DNA of 64,000 nucleotides, taken from contig CP136064.1 in assembly GCA_032622095.1 (NCBI GenBank), positions 5,263,512-5,327,511 on the forward strand. Direction: 5' to 3'. A model generated the notes under the pieces. It was not told the DNA's origin. It searched no databases and saw only the letters and a list, made by a program, of their open reading frames with translations. The DNA is from Siphonodentalium dalli. Its lineage: Eukaryota > Mollusca > Scaphopoda > Gadilida > Siphonodentaliidae. Positions 1-10,070 of the stretch are shown here, piece after piece. Every line of letters starts with the position of its first letter. The first letter of the stretch is position 1. Position numbers and translations under genes: made by a program.

Positions 1-750
1 TTCTCATAAATCATTAGTGACATTAATTTCAAAACAAGTAATATAGCCAAAGTTGTGAAAGTGCCCTATGTGAATAACAAATTACACACTTAAGTATAAA
101 CCAAGATTGATCTTTTATTCAATCTTAATGTATATTTCCACTGTGTTGTTCAAGTAATACTTTCCCCACAACATGAGTTGGCATTGTATGTCACTTCGTT
201 GGAGGTAGTTCAATATTTCAGCAGGTGGATACAAAAAATTAAAAAAAAAAATTCCCTACCTACCTACCCTAATTTTTTCACACTGTCAGAGGAAACATAC
301 TATCTTTTTTTTTTGGAATGTTTTTTTGGAATGTATCGCGATACATATTGTATCGTTGCAAAAAAACGTGATACGTATCAAATCGTGAGGTGGGCGTATC
401 GTTGCAGCCCTACTATCAACATGGAGTGTATTAGTCTACTAACCTGGAGTGGTGTCTATTCAGTGAGGTTTGTGTGTATGACCAAGAGTCCCAGATTACA
501 GGCAGGTATGATCCCTGTAAGAATCCTCATTTAAACCAATCAATCCCCATATTACATCTGGGTAGATTCACCTGTCAATCAAATCAAGAGAGAGTTAACC
601 TGAAAGCTACCCTATAATGATGCTAAGTGGATGGTATCTTTGTCCAAGCAATTGAACTAATAGGTGTACTAGTTATAGAAATTAACAATTTGAAACCTCC
701 AGGCTGGTCGCTGCTAATGGGTAGCTTAGGAGTTTGTTATTACACATTTG
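1..750. other. intergenic, no gene seen
   Basis: No coding signature is visible. Around 335-410 there is a degenerate stretch of TATCG/CGATA words ending in GCAGCCCTAC. It resembles the terminal part of a hAT-like non-autonomous element, but no matching end or target duplication was found. Confidence 0.4.
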
Positions 751-1539
751 CAGGGTTGGTGATTTATTTATTTATTTGATTTAAATCAGATTTATTTGAT
801 TTAAATCGATTTTTTTTCTAATTGTTATGGAAATATGCAATTGTGCAATGTCTTTGATAAATGAAGGTTCTAACAGGTGTTGCTTATTATATCCAAGGTG
901 GATTAATCAAAATTCTATTATTTATTATTTTTTGTATAACTACATGTATCAAGCACAAATATCATGGCAGTACAGATATAGCAACCATTTACTTTAATTG
1001 TGCATACACTAGGTCCATGTGAGTTCCAATGTTGTGATATCTGGATAGGTAGACCTGTGCTTAAAGATTTACTACTAAATTTAGTAAATTTTAGCTGAGA
1101 ACTGAATATATTTTCAATCACCTTTGCTCCTTGGTGACTTGAGGACATACATGTAATCACACCATATACATGTATCAAGTATGGACATTAGACAACTAGA
1201 GTAGTTTAGATGGCAGAGTATATGGTAGAATTACTCGGTTGGCATTTACATGTATGGCAATTAGAAAAGGAAAGGAAATTTAATAGTGTAATGAGGAGTG
1301 CTGAATCTGATTGTAGTTACAAATAAGCGGAACAGGCCGTTGCTGGAGCAGTAATCACGGTACCATGCAGTATTGCCTGTTTCTATAGGGTTGAAAATTA
1401 CTGCACATTTTCATACCTATTATCCAATTTTGTATATTGTATAATCATGTTATAGTTAACAAAAAACCTTGTTAGATATTGCAAGTTCTTGACATAATGC
1501 AATCATTTAAACAAAATTGATTTAAATCAGCCAACCCTG
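751..1539. mobile_element. hAT-type non-autonomous element with 8-bp target duplication
   Basis: The ends are inverted: CAGGGTTGG at the left and CCAACCCTG at the right, with TTTAAATC words just inside both ends. The flanks are a perfect 8-bp direct repeat CACATTTG (743-750 and 1540-1547). Eight-base duplications and CAGGG termini are typical of hAT transposons. No transposase ORF is present in the 789 bp. Confidence 0.85.
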
Positions 1540-1599
1540 CACATTTGTTCCAAGAAATATTGTTCTTGCTAGTGAAAAAGTAACTAAAAACAATGTTAA

Positions 1600-2105
1600 T
1601 TTGAGATGATAGATATGTACTTCCCAGAAGATGAGGCATAAACAGAATGAGGGCCCCAGAGGGCAGGGGCGCCGGAAGAGGGGGGCAGAGGGGGCAGCTG
1701 ACCCCCCTGCCCTTGACCAAGGGGGCGAGCGGGGGCAGGACTTGCCCTTTTTCTGGAGACAGAAAATGCATTTTGTGTGTTTAATCTCGTGTTTTTATAG
1801 CAAAATGTGACTTTTTTTGTCCAAATACCACCAATTTCACAAGGAATATTAATTTTTTGTCAATTTTATCACAAAACGGCCATAAAAACCGACAAATACC
1901 ATTAAAATAGGGATTTTTGCCACAATGAATTTATGGTTATTTTCCCGAGTTTGCGGAGAAAATGCCCTTTTTTGCGGAAAAGTGCACTTTTTGTAGGCTC
2001 TGCCCCCCCCCCCCTGCCCTTGGATGCTTCCGGCGCCCCTACCAGAGGGTGAATTCTGGGGACCACATTCTCCTATTGACAGACACATTATTTCAAGGCT
2101 TGATT
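1600..2105 (+). mobile_element. dispersed repeat family D, copy 1, interrupted by a hAT MITE
   Basis: Flanking the insertion at 1664-2041 are pieces of a family that recurs at 4.56-5.11, 5.91-5.99, 19.43-19.75 and 27.82-28.17 kb. Its hallmark is an end reading GCAGAATGAGGTCCCCAGAG followed by GGTGAATTTAGTGACGCTAGC. Here the left part ends in AGAGGG and resumes at 2044. Confidence 0.65.
1664..2041. mobile_element. hAT-type MITE nested in family D
   Basis: The termini are CAGGGGCGCCGGAAG (1664) and CTTCCGGCGCCCCTA (ending 2041), inverted repeats of each other. The flanking 8-bp duplication is CCAGAGGG at 1656-1663 and 2042-2049. The 378-bp body is non-coding, with G-rich and C-rich runs near the ends. 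It is younger than the family D copy it splits. Confidence 0.88.
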
Positions 2106-2141
2106 ATCTTGCTGCCCTTTTCGAGCAAATTATGACGTAAC

Positions 2142-2462
2142 TATAATAATAAATAATAATAATAATGACCAGTTTTATATAGCGAGTAACCAATTACTTG
2201 CTCTAACACGCTTGGTACAATATTACCCCAGTCATTTGTACAAGACAACCAATGAACCGGCTGCAGCCATTGCAGGTGCTGCTCTAGTTTGATCAGAACA
2301 TGCTCCGATACTCATCAGTATGACAAGCTGACTGGTACTCATTTAACGCATGAGTGATGCGAAGCCGATACAGTACGAGTGACCTTGCTCAAGGGTCACG
2401 ACTTGGCGCAGGTTTTGAAACAGCGAACAATCCGACAATTGCATGTCGCTCAAAGCGGCCCC
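2142..2462 (-). mobile_element. SINE-like retroposon with (TTA)n tail
   Basis: Read on the minus strand, the sequence starts near 2462 with a GCTTTGAGCGACATG-like head and ends in TATATAAAACTGG followed by a TTATTATT run (2142-2167). A polar element with a short-repeat tail fits a SINE. No clear A and B boxes were identified, so the class is inferred. Confidence 0.5.
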
Positions 2463-2558
2463 CCCCCCCCCCCCCCCAGTTAGACTTTAAATTATATACC
2501 GCACGACAACCAGAGGATTGTGTATGAAATGATAACTCCAGAAAATTTAGAGTGTTAA

Positions 2559-3006
2559 CCCTTTACCCAACAAACCGGCCAAAAACACCCAAATAAAGCT
2601 TCAACAGCCTAAAATATCTTCGGTCTGTCTCAATAACACCATACAAATATGGATATCATTGGAACCGGTTCATTGACCACATTGTGATGGTTACAGTTAT
2701 GCCCTGTGCCAATGCATTCTCTTATATATGCGAGTCGACCATAGGTCGACTCGCATATATAAGAGAATGCATTGGCCTAAAAAAACGCTTTTTACCATTT
2801 TTCTTACATTCTTTAACAATTTTAGAATTTTTTCTTACATTTTTTATAATATTTTTATAATATTTTTCTACATTTCTTTGACAATTTTATCATTTTTAAT
2901 ATGTGTTAAGCCAATGCATTGTCTTATATATGCGAGGCGACCTATGGTCGACTCGCATATATATAAGAGAATACATTGGCACAGGGCCGTTCTGTTGGGT
3001 AAAGGG
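2559..3006 (+). mobile_element. TTAA-flanked MITE family A, copy 1 (piggyBac-like)
   Basis: TTAA at 2555-2558 and 3007-3010 flanks termini CCCTTTACCCAAC and GTTGGGTAAAGGG. TTAA duplication with CCC ends is characteristic of piggyBac-type elements. Inside are two long palindromes. The first (2708-2776) has 33-base arms around ATA and is perfect; the second (about 2910-2981) is nearly so. An AT-rich TTTTTACA spacer separates them. No transposase is encoded. Confidence 0.85.
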
Positions 3007-3010
3007 TTAA

Positions 3011-3388
3011 TCTGAAAGCTGTAGTGATAATGCTAAGTGGATGGTATCTGTGTCCAGGCAATGGAACTAATTGGTGTAATAGAAACTAATAGGGTGACCC
3101 ATTACTCTTTGTGCACTGTATACTTCCTAATGGGTATGGGTTGTGTGACCTCGCTAATGATTTAACATCAAAATTTTTGATGTAGTACAGAAGCTCGTTA
3201 TCCATACTGGGCGTTTCTAACTAATTGGTGAGGAGGTCGATGCCAAAACATGAGTATTTGTAACCAATTATATGTAAAGGTCTTAAATTATAGTTGCCGA
3301 CCATGATTTTTAGTCCAACCACCTCGCCATCTACCACTGAATATTTAATTATAATACGGCCTCATCTATACTGTTACTGTGGCTAAAA
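3011..3388. other. unassigned intergenic
   Basis: No gene or recognisable element was seen. The segment leads into the GGGTCACTCTCACC motif that borders the minisatellite. Confidence 0.4.
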
Positions 3389-4402
3389 GGGTCACTCTCA
3401 CCAAAATGTGCTGAAGGGTACACAGGTTTTGAAAATGTGCTGAAGGGTACACAGGTTTTGAAAATGTGCTGAAGGGTACAAAGGTTTGAAAATGTGCTGA
3501 AGGGTACACATGTTTTGAAAATGTGCTGAAGGATACATAGGTTTGAAAATGTTCTGAAGGGTACACAGGTTTTTAAAATGAGCTGAAGGGTACACAGGTT
3601 TGAAAATGTGCTGAAGGGTACACAGGTTTTGAAAATGTGCTGAAGGGTACATAGGTTTTGAAAATGTGCTGAAGGGTACATAGGTTTGAAAATGTGCTGA
3701 CGGGTACACATGTTTTGAAAATGTGCTGAAGGATACATAGGTTTGAAAATGTTCTGAAGGGTACACAGGTTTGAAAATGGGCTGAAGGGTACACAGGTTT
3801 GAAAATGTGCTGAAGGGTACACAGGTTTGAAAATGTGCTGAAGGGTACACAGGTTTTGAAAATGTGCTGAAGGGTACATAGGTTTTGAAAATGTGCTGAA
3901 GGGTACACAGGTTTGAAAATGTGCTGAAGGGTACATAGGTTTTGAAAATGTGCTGAATTAGGGTACACAGGTTTTGAAAATGTGCTGAAGGGTACAGGTT
4001 TGAAAATGTGCTGAAGGGTACACAGGTTTTGAAAATGTGCTGAAGGGTACACAGGTTTGAAAATGTGCTGAAGTGTACATAGGTTTTGAAAATGTGCTGA
4101 ATTAGGGTACACAGGTTTTGAAAATGTGCTGAAGGGTACACAGGTTTGAAAATGTGCTGAAGGGTACACAGGTTTGAAAATGGGCTGAAGGGTACACAGG
4201 TTTGAAAATGTGCTGAAGGGTACATAGGTTTGAAAATGTGCTGAATTAGGGTACACAGGTTTTGAAAATGTGCTGAAGGGTACATAGGTTTGAAAATGTG
4301 CTGAAGGGTACACAGGTTTTTAAAATGTGCTGATGGGTACACAGGTTTGAAAATGTTCTGAAGGGTACACATGTTTGAAAATGTGCTGAAGGGTACACAG
4401 GG
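3389..4402. repeat. 29-bp minisatellite (GGGTACACAGG family), large array
   Basis: About 34 tandem units of roughly 29 bp, with core GAAGGGTACACAGGTTTTGA followed by AAATGTGCT. Units vary by a T deletion, TTAGG insertions and TACATAGG variants. The array starts directly after GGGTCACTCTCACC (3390-3403). ORFs on the minus strand translate to a Tyr-Pro-Ser-Ala-His-Phe-Gln repeat and shift frame with unit length, so they are not treated as genes. Related arrays lie at 13.7, 19.0 and 58.4 kb. Confidence 0.92.
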
Positions 4403-4555
4403 ATTGTGATCTGCACATATTAATTATGAATAGGGTCCTACGACACCAGAATTTGTGTTCTTTCTATCAGTTGTTGTCTTGCCATATTTATAGTTACGAT
4501 AACGGTTTCGAGAACCCATGCAAGTCTGATTATAATGTGCCTGTAATTTGCAGAA
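4403..4555. other. short unassigned spacer
   Basis: Single-copy-looking sequence between the minisatellite and a family D cluster. Confidence 0.3.
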
Positions 4556-5115
4556 TGCATGAGGTCCCCAGAGGGTGAATTTAATGACGCTATCCTACAT
4601 AGTGGGCTAGCATCACCAAATTCACCCTCTGGGGACTTCATTCTGCATGGCCTCATCTGCTATGGGAGACATATACTCCGACTGAAGTTCCCAAATGGTG
4701 AATATTGTGATGTACACATATTGGGAACGTCGAATATGCAATGTGTCGTCTGCCAATTTGGGGATATGGAGAAACTAAACTAGAAAAGAAATAGAATTTA
4801 TGTGAAGAAGTTTCTACAGAAATTTGATAATAAAGATACTTTCCAGAGAAGATGAGGCCTAAGCAGAATGAGGTCCCCAGAGTGTGAATACACTCAGATT
4901 GAAGTTCCCAAATGGCGAATATTGTGATGTACACCCATTGGGAACCTCGAATATGCAATGTGTCGTCTGCCAATTTGGGGATATAGAGAAACTAAACTAA
5001 AAAAGAAATAGAATCTATGTGAAGAAGTTTCTATAGAAATTTTATAATAAAGAAACTTTCCAGAGAATATGAGACCAAAGCAGAATGAGGTCTCCAGAGG
5101 GTGAATTTACTGACG
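4556..5115 (+). mobile_element. repeat family D, tandem cluster
   Basis: A head-to-head inverted pair of the family D end (4560-4650; GGTCCCCAGAGGGTGAATTT against its complement) is followed by two direct copies of a body of about 210 bp (4682-4880 and 4893-5100). Each contains AATATGCAATGTGTCGTCTG and ends in the GCAGAATGAGGTC end motif. The nearly identical copies indicate a recent tandem duplication. Confidence 0.75.
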
Positions 5116-5153
5116 CTAGCCCACTATGCAATCATTGAGCCAACCACTGACTA

Positions 5154-5377
5154 TACAGTAATGCCCTAATTAATCGACTCCTTAACCACAGCAGAATTAT
5201 GGGTAACTTTTCAGGATTTAGTCGGAAATATGGTTTGTTGCCATTCATCGGAAAGCTCTCGGCGAGAGCTTTCCAATGAATGGCAACAAGCCATATTTCC
5301 GACTAAATCCTGAAAAATTACCCATAATTCTGCTGTGGTTAAGGAGTCGATTATTTACATTGTAGAGCATTACTGTA
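5154..5377. mobile_element. TA-flanked foldback MITE family B, copy 1
   Basis: A nearly perfect inverted repeat runs across the whole element, with ends CAGTAATGCCCTAA and GCATTACTG flanked by TA. The arms pair over about 100 bases around a GGCGAGAGC loop region. TA duplication with CAGT ends suggests a Tc1/mariner-related non-autonomous element. Confidence 0.8.
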
Positions 5378-5397
5378 TGACCTGCTATCAACATAAT

Positions 5398-5611
5398 TAC
5401 AGTAATGCCCTAAATAATCGACTCCATAACCACAGCAGAATAATGGGTAATTTCTCAGGATTTAGTCAGAAATATGGCTTGTTGCCATTCATCGGAAAGC
5501 TCTCGACAAGAGCTTTCCGATGAATGGCAACAAGCGATATTTCCTGAAAAGTTACCCATAATTCCGCTGTGGTTAAGGAGTCGATTATTTACATTGTAGA
5601 GCATTACTGTA
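5398..5611. mobile_element. foldback MITE family B, copy 2 (tandem duplicate)
   Basis: Same structure as copy 1, beginning CAGTAATGCCCTAAATAATC. The spacer TGACCTGCTATCAACATAAT follows both copies (5378 and 5612), so copy 2 arose by duplication of a 234-bp unit of element plus flank, not by a second insertion. A short deletion breaks pairing in the right arm. Confidence 0.8.
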
Positions 5612-7240
5612 TGACCTGCTATCAACATAATTACATGTACATGTAAGTACAAAATAATCATGGCAAATAGAACCATAACACCACACTGGGATATTTCGCT
5701 GACGACCGAGGTACATGAGCCAGATTGGTTAGCCAAGAATGTGGAATCAATGAAATTAGGATTCCCTCAGTATGTAAAATATACCTACCGCGTCATGTGG
5801 GCGATCAACTGGTGATTATATTACCTCCCTTGATAGAAGTCTAGAAATAATTAAAGTCCCAATAGTGCTAACCCGGACTGCTCAAATGTGTGACAAATCT
5901 GCAAGCCCACTGTGTGGGGTAGCATCACTAAATTCACCCTCTGGGAACCTCATTCTGCAAATGTCAGACACACTATATCCCGACTTGCAAACCTGACTTG
6001 AGATCAATATTGCTGGTGAGTCCCAAGTCTTGAAATAATTTAGTACTATTACATGCAGCCTGTCATCATGCCAGACTCGTTAGTCGTTACCATATCATCC
6101 TGTCAGATCATACCTTCTGTCTGTCAACAAAATGTCACAGTAAATACCAACAAGAGCATCCCTAGGGCTTGGCAAAATAAGCCTGCTGTAATTTCATCAA
6201 TGGGCCATAATAACTCAGGTGAAAATTGATGGGTGGAACCCAAATTTGAACTTGACCTGTATTTTGCACTAGTAATCCTACATATATCAAATTTCATTCC
6301 ATTCAACTCAGACTTACTAAAGTTGTCATCCGGAAATAAAAAATGTGCAAATTCCAACAAAAAGGCCATAAGTCTTGTGAAAATTGGCAGGCGGAACCCA
6401 AATTCGAACTTGACCTTTATTTTGATTTAGTAAACCTACATACCAATTTTCATTCCAGAGGTTGAATACTCGTGCTGTCGCGGAAGGATAGAACCCGAGG
6501 TGCGCCTCTCGTTCTATCCTTCTGCGGCAGCGCTCGTGTCGTATCGACAAACCCATTTACAAATCGTGTCGTTCTGTGTTTATTACACGCTTCACATACC
6601 AGAATCCGTGCATTAAATATACATGTGTATGTGTATGTATGTGCCTAAATCAGGCCTGCAAATTTAAGGCAAACGCAGCCGTTCAGTTCACCTGGAGGTT
6701 ATCTAAAACGAAAATGCCACGAACGAAAAACGGTAGTTTTATAAATGCAGTTCTCGCGATAACTAATTCTCACCTTAATGTTTGCTCAATCAAGTCCCAA
6801 AATGAGACATTAAAATTTATTATGGTAGTTAATGAGTTGCCCATCTGTAGTTAATAATAATACCTGAGTTATAGTGATTTATTTGTGTAACTCTCCTGCT
6901 AACCTGTGGTATGGGTTACCTACATGTAAGCACAAACCAGGTGATAGAAAAATAGATTACACATAATTTTGAAACCTGCAGGCCTGTAAATTAACCTTGT
7001 ATGTCTGTTTTTTTTTAATTCACGGATTCTAGGACTGGTGGCGGATTCTAGGACTGGTGGCGTGTAATGAACACAGAACATGTTTGTTGATACACCACTT
7101 GCGCCATTGCAGAAGGATTAAACTTGAGACTGCACCACTCATTCCATCCTTCCATGCTAGCACTCATGACCTATCAACAAACCCATCAACACACTGTGTT
7201 GGTAAAGTATGATAAAGGTGGTCCCTATCTCTAACCTTAA
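5612..7240. other. unassigned intergenic with small repeats
   Basis: No gene seen. It holds a partial family D end (about 5910-5990), a degenerate tandem duplication with period near 155 bp (6222-6300 and 6378-6455, both containing GGAACCCAAATT and GAACTTGACC) and a hairpin at 6468-6536. The hairpin pairs a GGAAGGATAGAAC arm with GTTCTATCCTTCTG. A decayed relative of the hairpin sits at 7050-7200. Confidence 0.5.
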
Positions 7241-7681
7241 CCCTTTACCCAACAAAACGGCCCAAAACGCCCAAATAAAGCTTCAACAGCCTAAAATATC
7301 TTCGGTCTGTCTCAATAACACCATACAAATATGGATATCATTGGAACCGGTTCATTGACCACATTGTGATGGTTACAGTTATGCCCTGTGCCAATGCATT
7401 CTCTTATATATGCGAGTCGACCATAGGTCGCCTCGCATTAATAAGAGAATGCATTGGCCTAAACACTTTTTACCATTTTTTCTTACATTCTTTAACAATT
7501 TTATAATTTTTTCTTACATTTTTTAACAATTTTTATAATATTTTTCTACATTCTTTGACAATTTTATCATTTTTAATATGTGTTAAGCCAATGCATTCTC
7601 TTTTATATGCGAGGCGACCTATGGTCGACTCGCATATATAAGAGAATGCATTGGCACAGGGCCATTCTGTTCGGTAAAGGG
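7241..7681 (+). mobile_element. TTAA-flanked MITE family A, copy 2
   Basis: TTAA at 7237-7240 and 7682-7685, same CCCTTTACCC/GGTAAAGGG ends as the copy at 2559 and the same two internal palindromes. The first palindrome is imperfect here (GCATTAATAAG in one arm). Confidence 0.85.
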
Positions 7682-7989
7682 TTAATTGAGAGCAGTATGG
7701 ATTTCCTAATAATTAGCATGCATCATTTATGAAACATCCTTCATAGTGTGTTTACAATTATTGAATATTTTATCTATGCCGAAACAATGTGACTATCACA
7801 CTGTCAAAGCGTTAGATCACATTAGACAGTTACACTGATGGGTAATTTAGGAGCAGCTGTGGTTAGAGCATTTGGTTTGTCTTCCCTGTCAACACAGTAA
7901 TATGAGTTCAATGGGTGGGTGCCAGTGGACTGCTGAACATCCGAACAGTGGCAAGCGGAGTGAGGGTCACGATAACTGTAGAGTTAAAA

Positions 7990-8092
7990 TACAGTAATGC
8001 CCTAAATAATCGACTCCTTAACAACAGCAAAATTATGGGTAACTTATCAGGATGTAGTCAGAAATATGGCTTGTTGCCATTCATCTGAAAGA
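7990..8092 (+). mobile_element. foldback MITE family B, single arm
   Basis: One arm only, from TACAGTAATGCCCTAAATAA to the ATTCATCTGAAAG region. The second arm is missing, so this is a truncated copy. Confidence 0.75.
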
Positions 8093-8638
8093 CCTCATTT
8101 CCCCAAAAAATTTAAAACTAAAAATGTGAGTGCAGAAGAGCACAAAAGGCAGGCCCCGAGTGCGCTAGTATCTCATAAGCACAGTCGACCTTCCTAGTAC
8201 AACATACTAATAGATGTCTGTTGTCACAAAATTAATTGCCTTCGGAGGAAATTAACATGTCATCGAATTACTACATGAAATATAGGATATCATGCATCTC
8301 ATGAAAACAGTGAATTAATTTTGCCACTAAATACAAACCGTGCATCGACTTCACCTCAATTCGATGACTTGTGCATTCATACAATGAAATACATTAAAAT
8401 AAGCTCGTCTTTATCACTCGCTATCTGTCAATATTTTGTTATCTACATGATAATGACTGTTAAAATATTGGTTTTTATCGCTTTCTGCCAAAAAAATTTT
8501 ATCAATTGATTTCTGTCCATATTTCACAATCCGTGTTCAAATAACTGTTAAAAATCAACAAAAATCCAGAGCGAGGAGTAGTATAAAGCCATCACCAAAG
8601 GAAAAGGAAAAATTTAGACAGCTATATACCCTGCTGGA
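8093..8638. other. unassigned intergenic
   Basis: AT-rich sequence without coding signature; short ORFs here lack any recognisable motif. Confidence 0.35.
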
Positions 8639-9555
8639 CAAAACAAGTGTCCACTTAACTGCGGTGCGGTTAGCGTTGCCACCACGGCCGAAATGCAACT
8701 ACACAGCGGCTCGACTCTAACTATAGGAAGTTGATGTCCTATGAAATACAAACAATTCACTGGATTGGTGTGAAAATTCTCACAAAATCAGACTGGGCTA
8801 TACACCCTTGATTTACTAAATCCTGCTATACACAGGTTTCGGCGACATACTCGCAAGTATCACAGAATTATATTGGGCTATACGCCCTTGAGTAACTAAA
8901 TCCTGATATACACAGGTTATAACGACATACTCGCAAATATTGGATGACAGACACCCCAGAAAGGTGTAGTTTGGCCAAAGGTTTTGGCATAATTTGAGTA
9001 TGCATCATAACTGCATGCCGACTTGTTTTTCGCTAACACATATAATATGGTATACTTACACATGGATGGGTTACATACCTGATGAGACAGACCCTCATTT
9101 AACCATAATTCTGGTTGAATGTAAATCTAGTCGAAACATTGCTACCACTGAGTATTCCAATTCTGTGACTGCACACCACATGAATTGGGTGAAATTTATA
9201 ATTGTGGTATTATGTAGTGGTGACGCACTCATGTTGCAATGTAGTATGTCATGTGATGACTGACCATAATTTTGGCATCGGAGTAGGAAATTTCCTATCT
9301 TATATTGAAGCGGTGTACTTGCCATTTGGCATGGTGTAGTTGCCGCGGTGTACTTTCATTAAACTGAAAAAAGACGATACAAACCAGAAATCTAACCACG
9401 GTGTACATGTCATTCGGCTGCGAGGGTAGTTGCTGTTCGGCCGCAGTGTACTTGCCGTTTGGCCGCGGTTCTCAACTGCAGTTACAAACTCTGACACCGC
9501 AGCCAAACGGCAAATACACCGCGGTGCCAATGGACACTTGTTTTGTCCAGCGGGG
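8639..9555. mobile_element. TA-flanked inverted-repeat element, 917 bp
   Basis: TA at both edges (8637-8638, 9556-9557) encloses ends CCCTGCTGGACAAAACAAG and CTTGTTTTGTCCAGCGGGG. Inside is an imperfect direct duplication with period near 85 bp (about 8790-8955; GGGCTATACNCCCTTGA in each) and, near the right end, several GCGGTGTACTTGCC-like words. No transposase is seen. TA duplication suggests a mariner-type or similar element. Confidence 0.75.
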
Positions 9556-9920
9556 TAAGCCCCTATGATTACTAATATTGCCAGTATTGGTTACATTCAA
9601 CTAAATAATTTCCCATAGGTGACAGTATTAGGGTTAAGCCAGTCCAAGATTCATTTTATACATACTAGTAACTGAGCCAAACTTGAGACATTGTGGCGAT
9701 TACAATTCCATGTCAGACATAAATTGTCAATAAAGATTTGGTGTCAAACCATACTAAATTGGTAATTTCCACAACTTCATACCATTAGAATTTGTTTTAT
9801 GCTGACGTAAGTTTCCCTATACAAATGCCAAGGGGCATAATTTTTTTATAACCTATACATGTAGGTTCATCAACTATACTTTCACTTCGATTAGCTACTA
9901 GTACTAATACATGTGTAGAT
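9556..9920. other. unassigned intergenic
   Basis: Nothing recognisable. Confidence 0.3.
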
Positions 9921-10070
9921 TACAGTAATGCCCTAAATAATCTTAACTCCTTACCCACAGCAGAATTATGAGTAATTTTTCAGGATTTAGTCGGAAATAT
10001 GGCTTGTTACCATTCATTGGAAAGCTCTCACTGCTGTGGTTAAGGAGTTGATTATTAGGGTATTACTGTA
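9921..10070. mobile_element. foldback MITE family B, internally deleted copy
   Basis: Begins TACAGTAATGCCCTAAATAA and ends TTAGGGTATTACTGTA, but most of the second arm is missing. Confidence 0.75.

Noticed and set aside
3349-4372. Minus-strand ORFs up to 324 codons with Tyr-Pro-Ser-Ala-His-Phe-Gln repeats
   Set aside because: By-product of the 29-bp array; the same unit appears inverted at 58.4 kb inside an intron, and frame slips between units.
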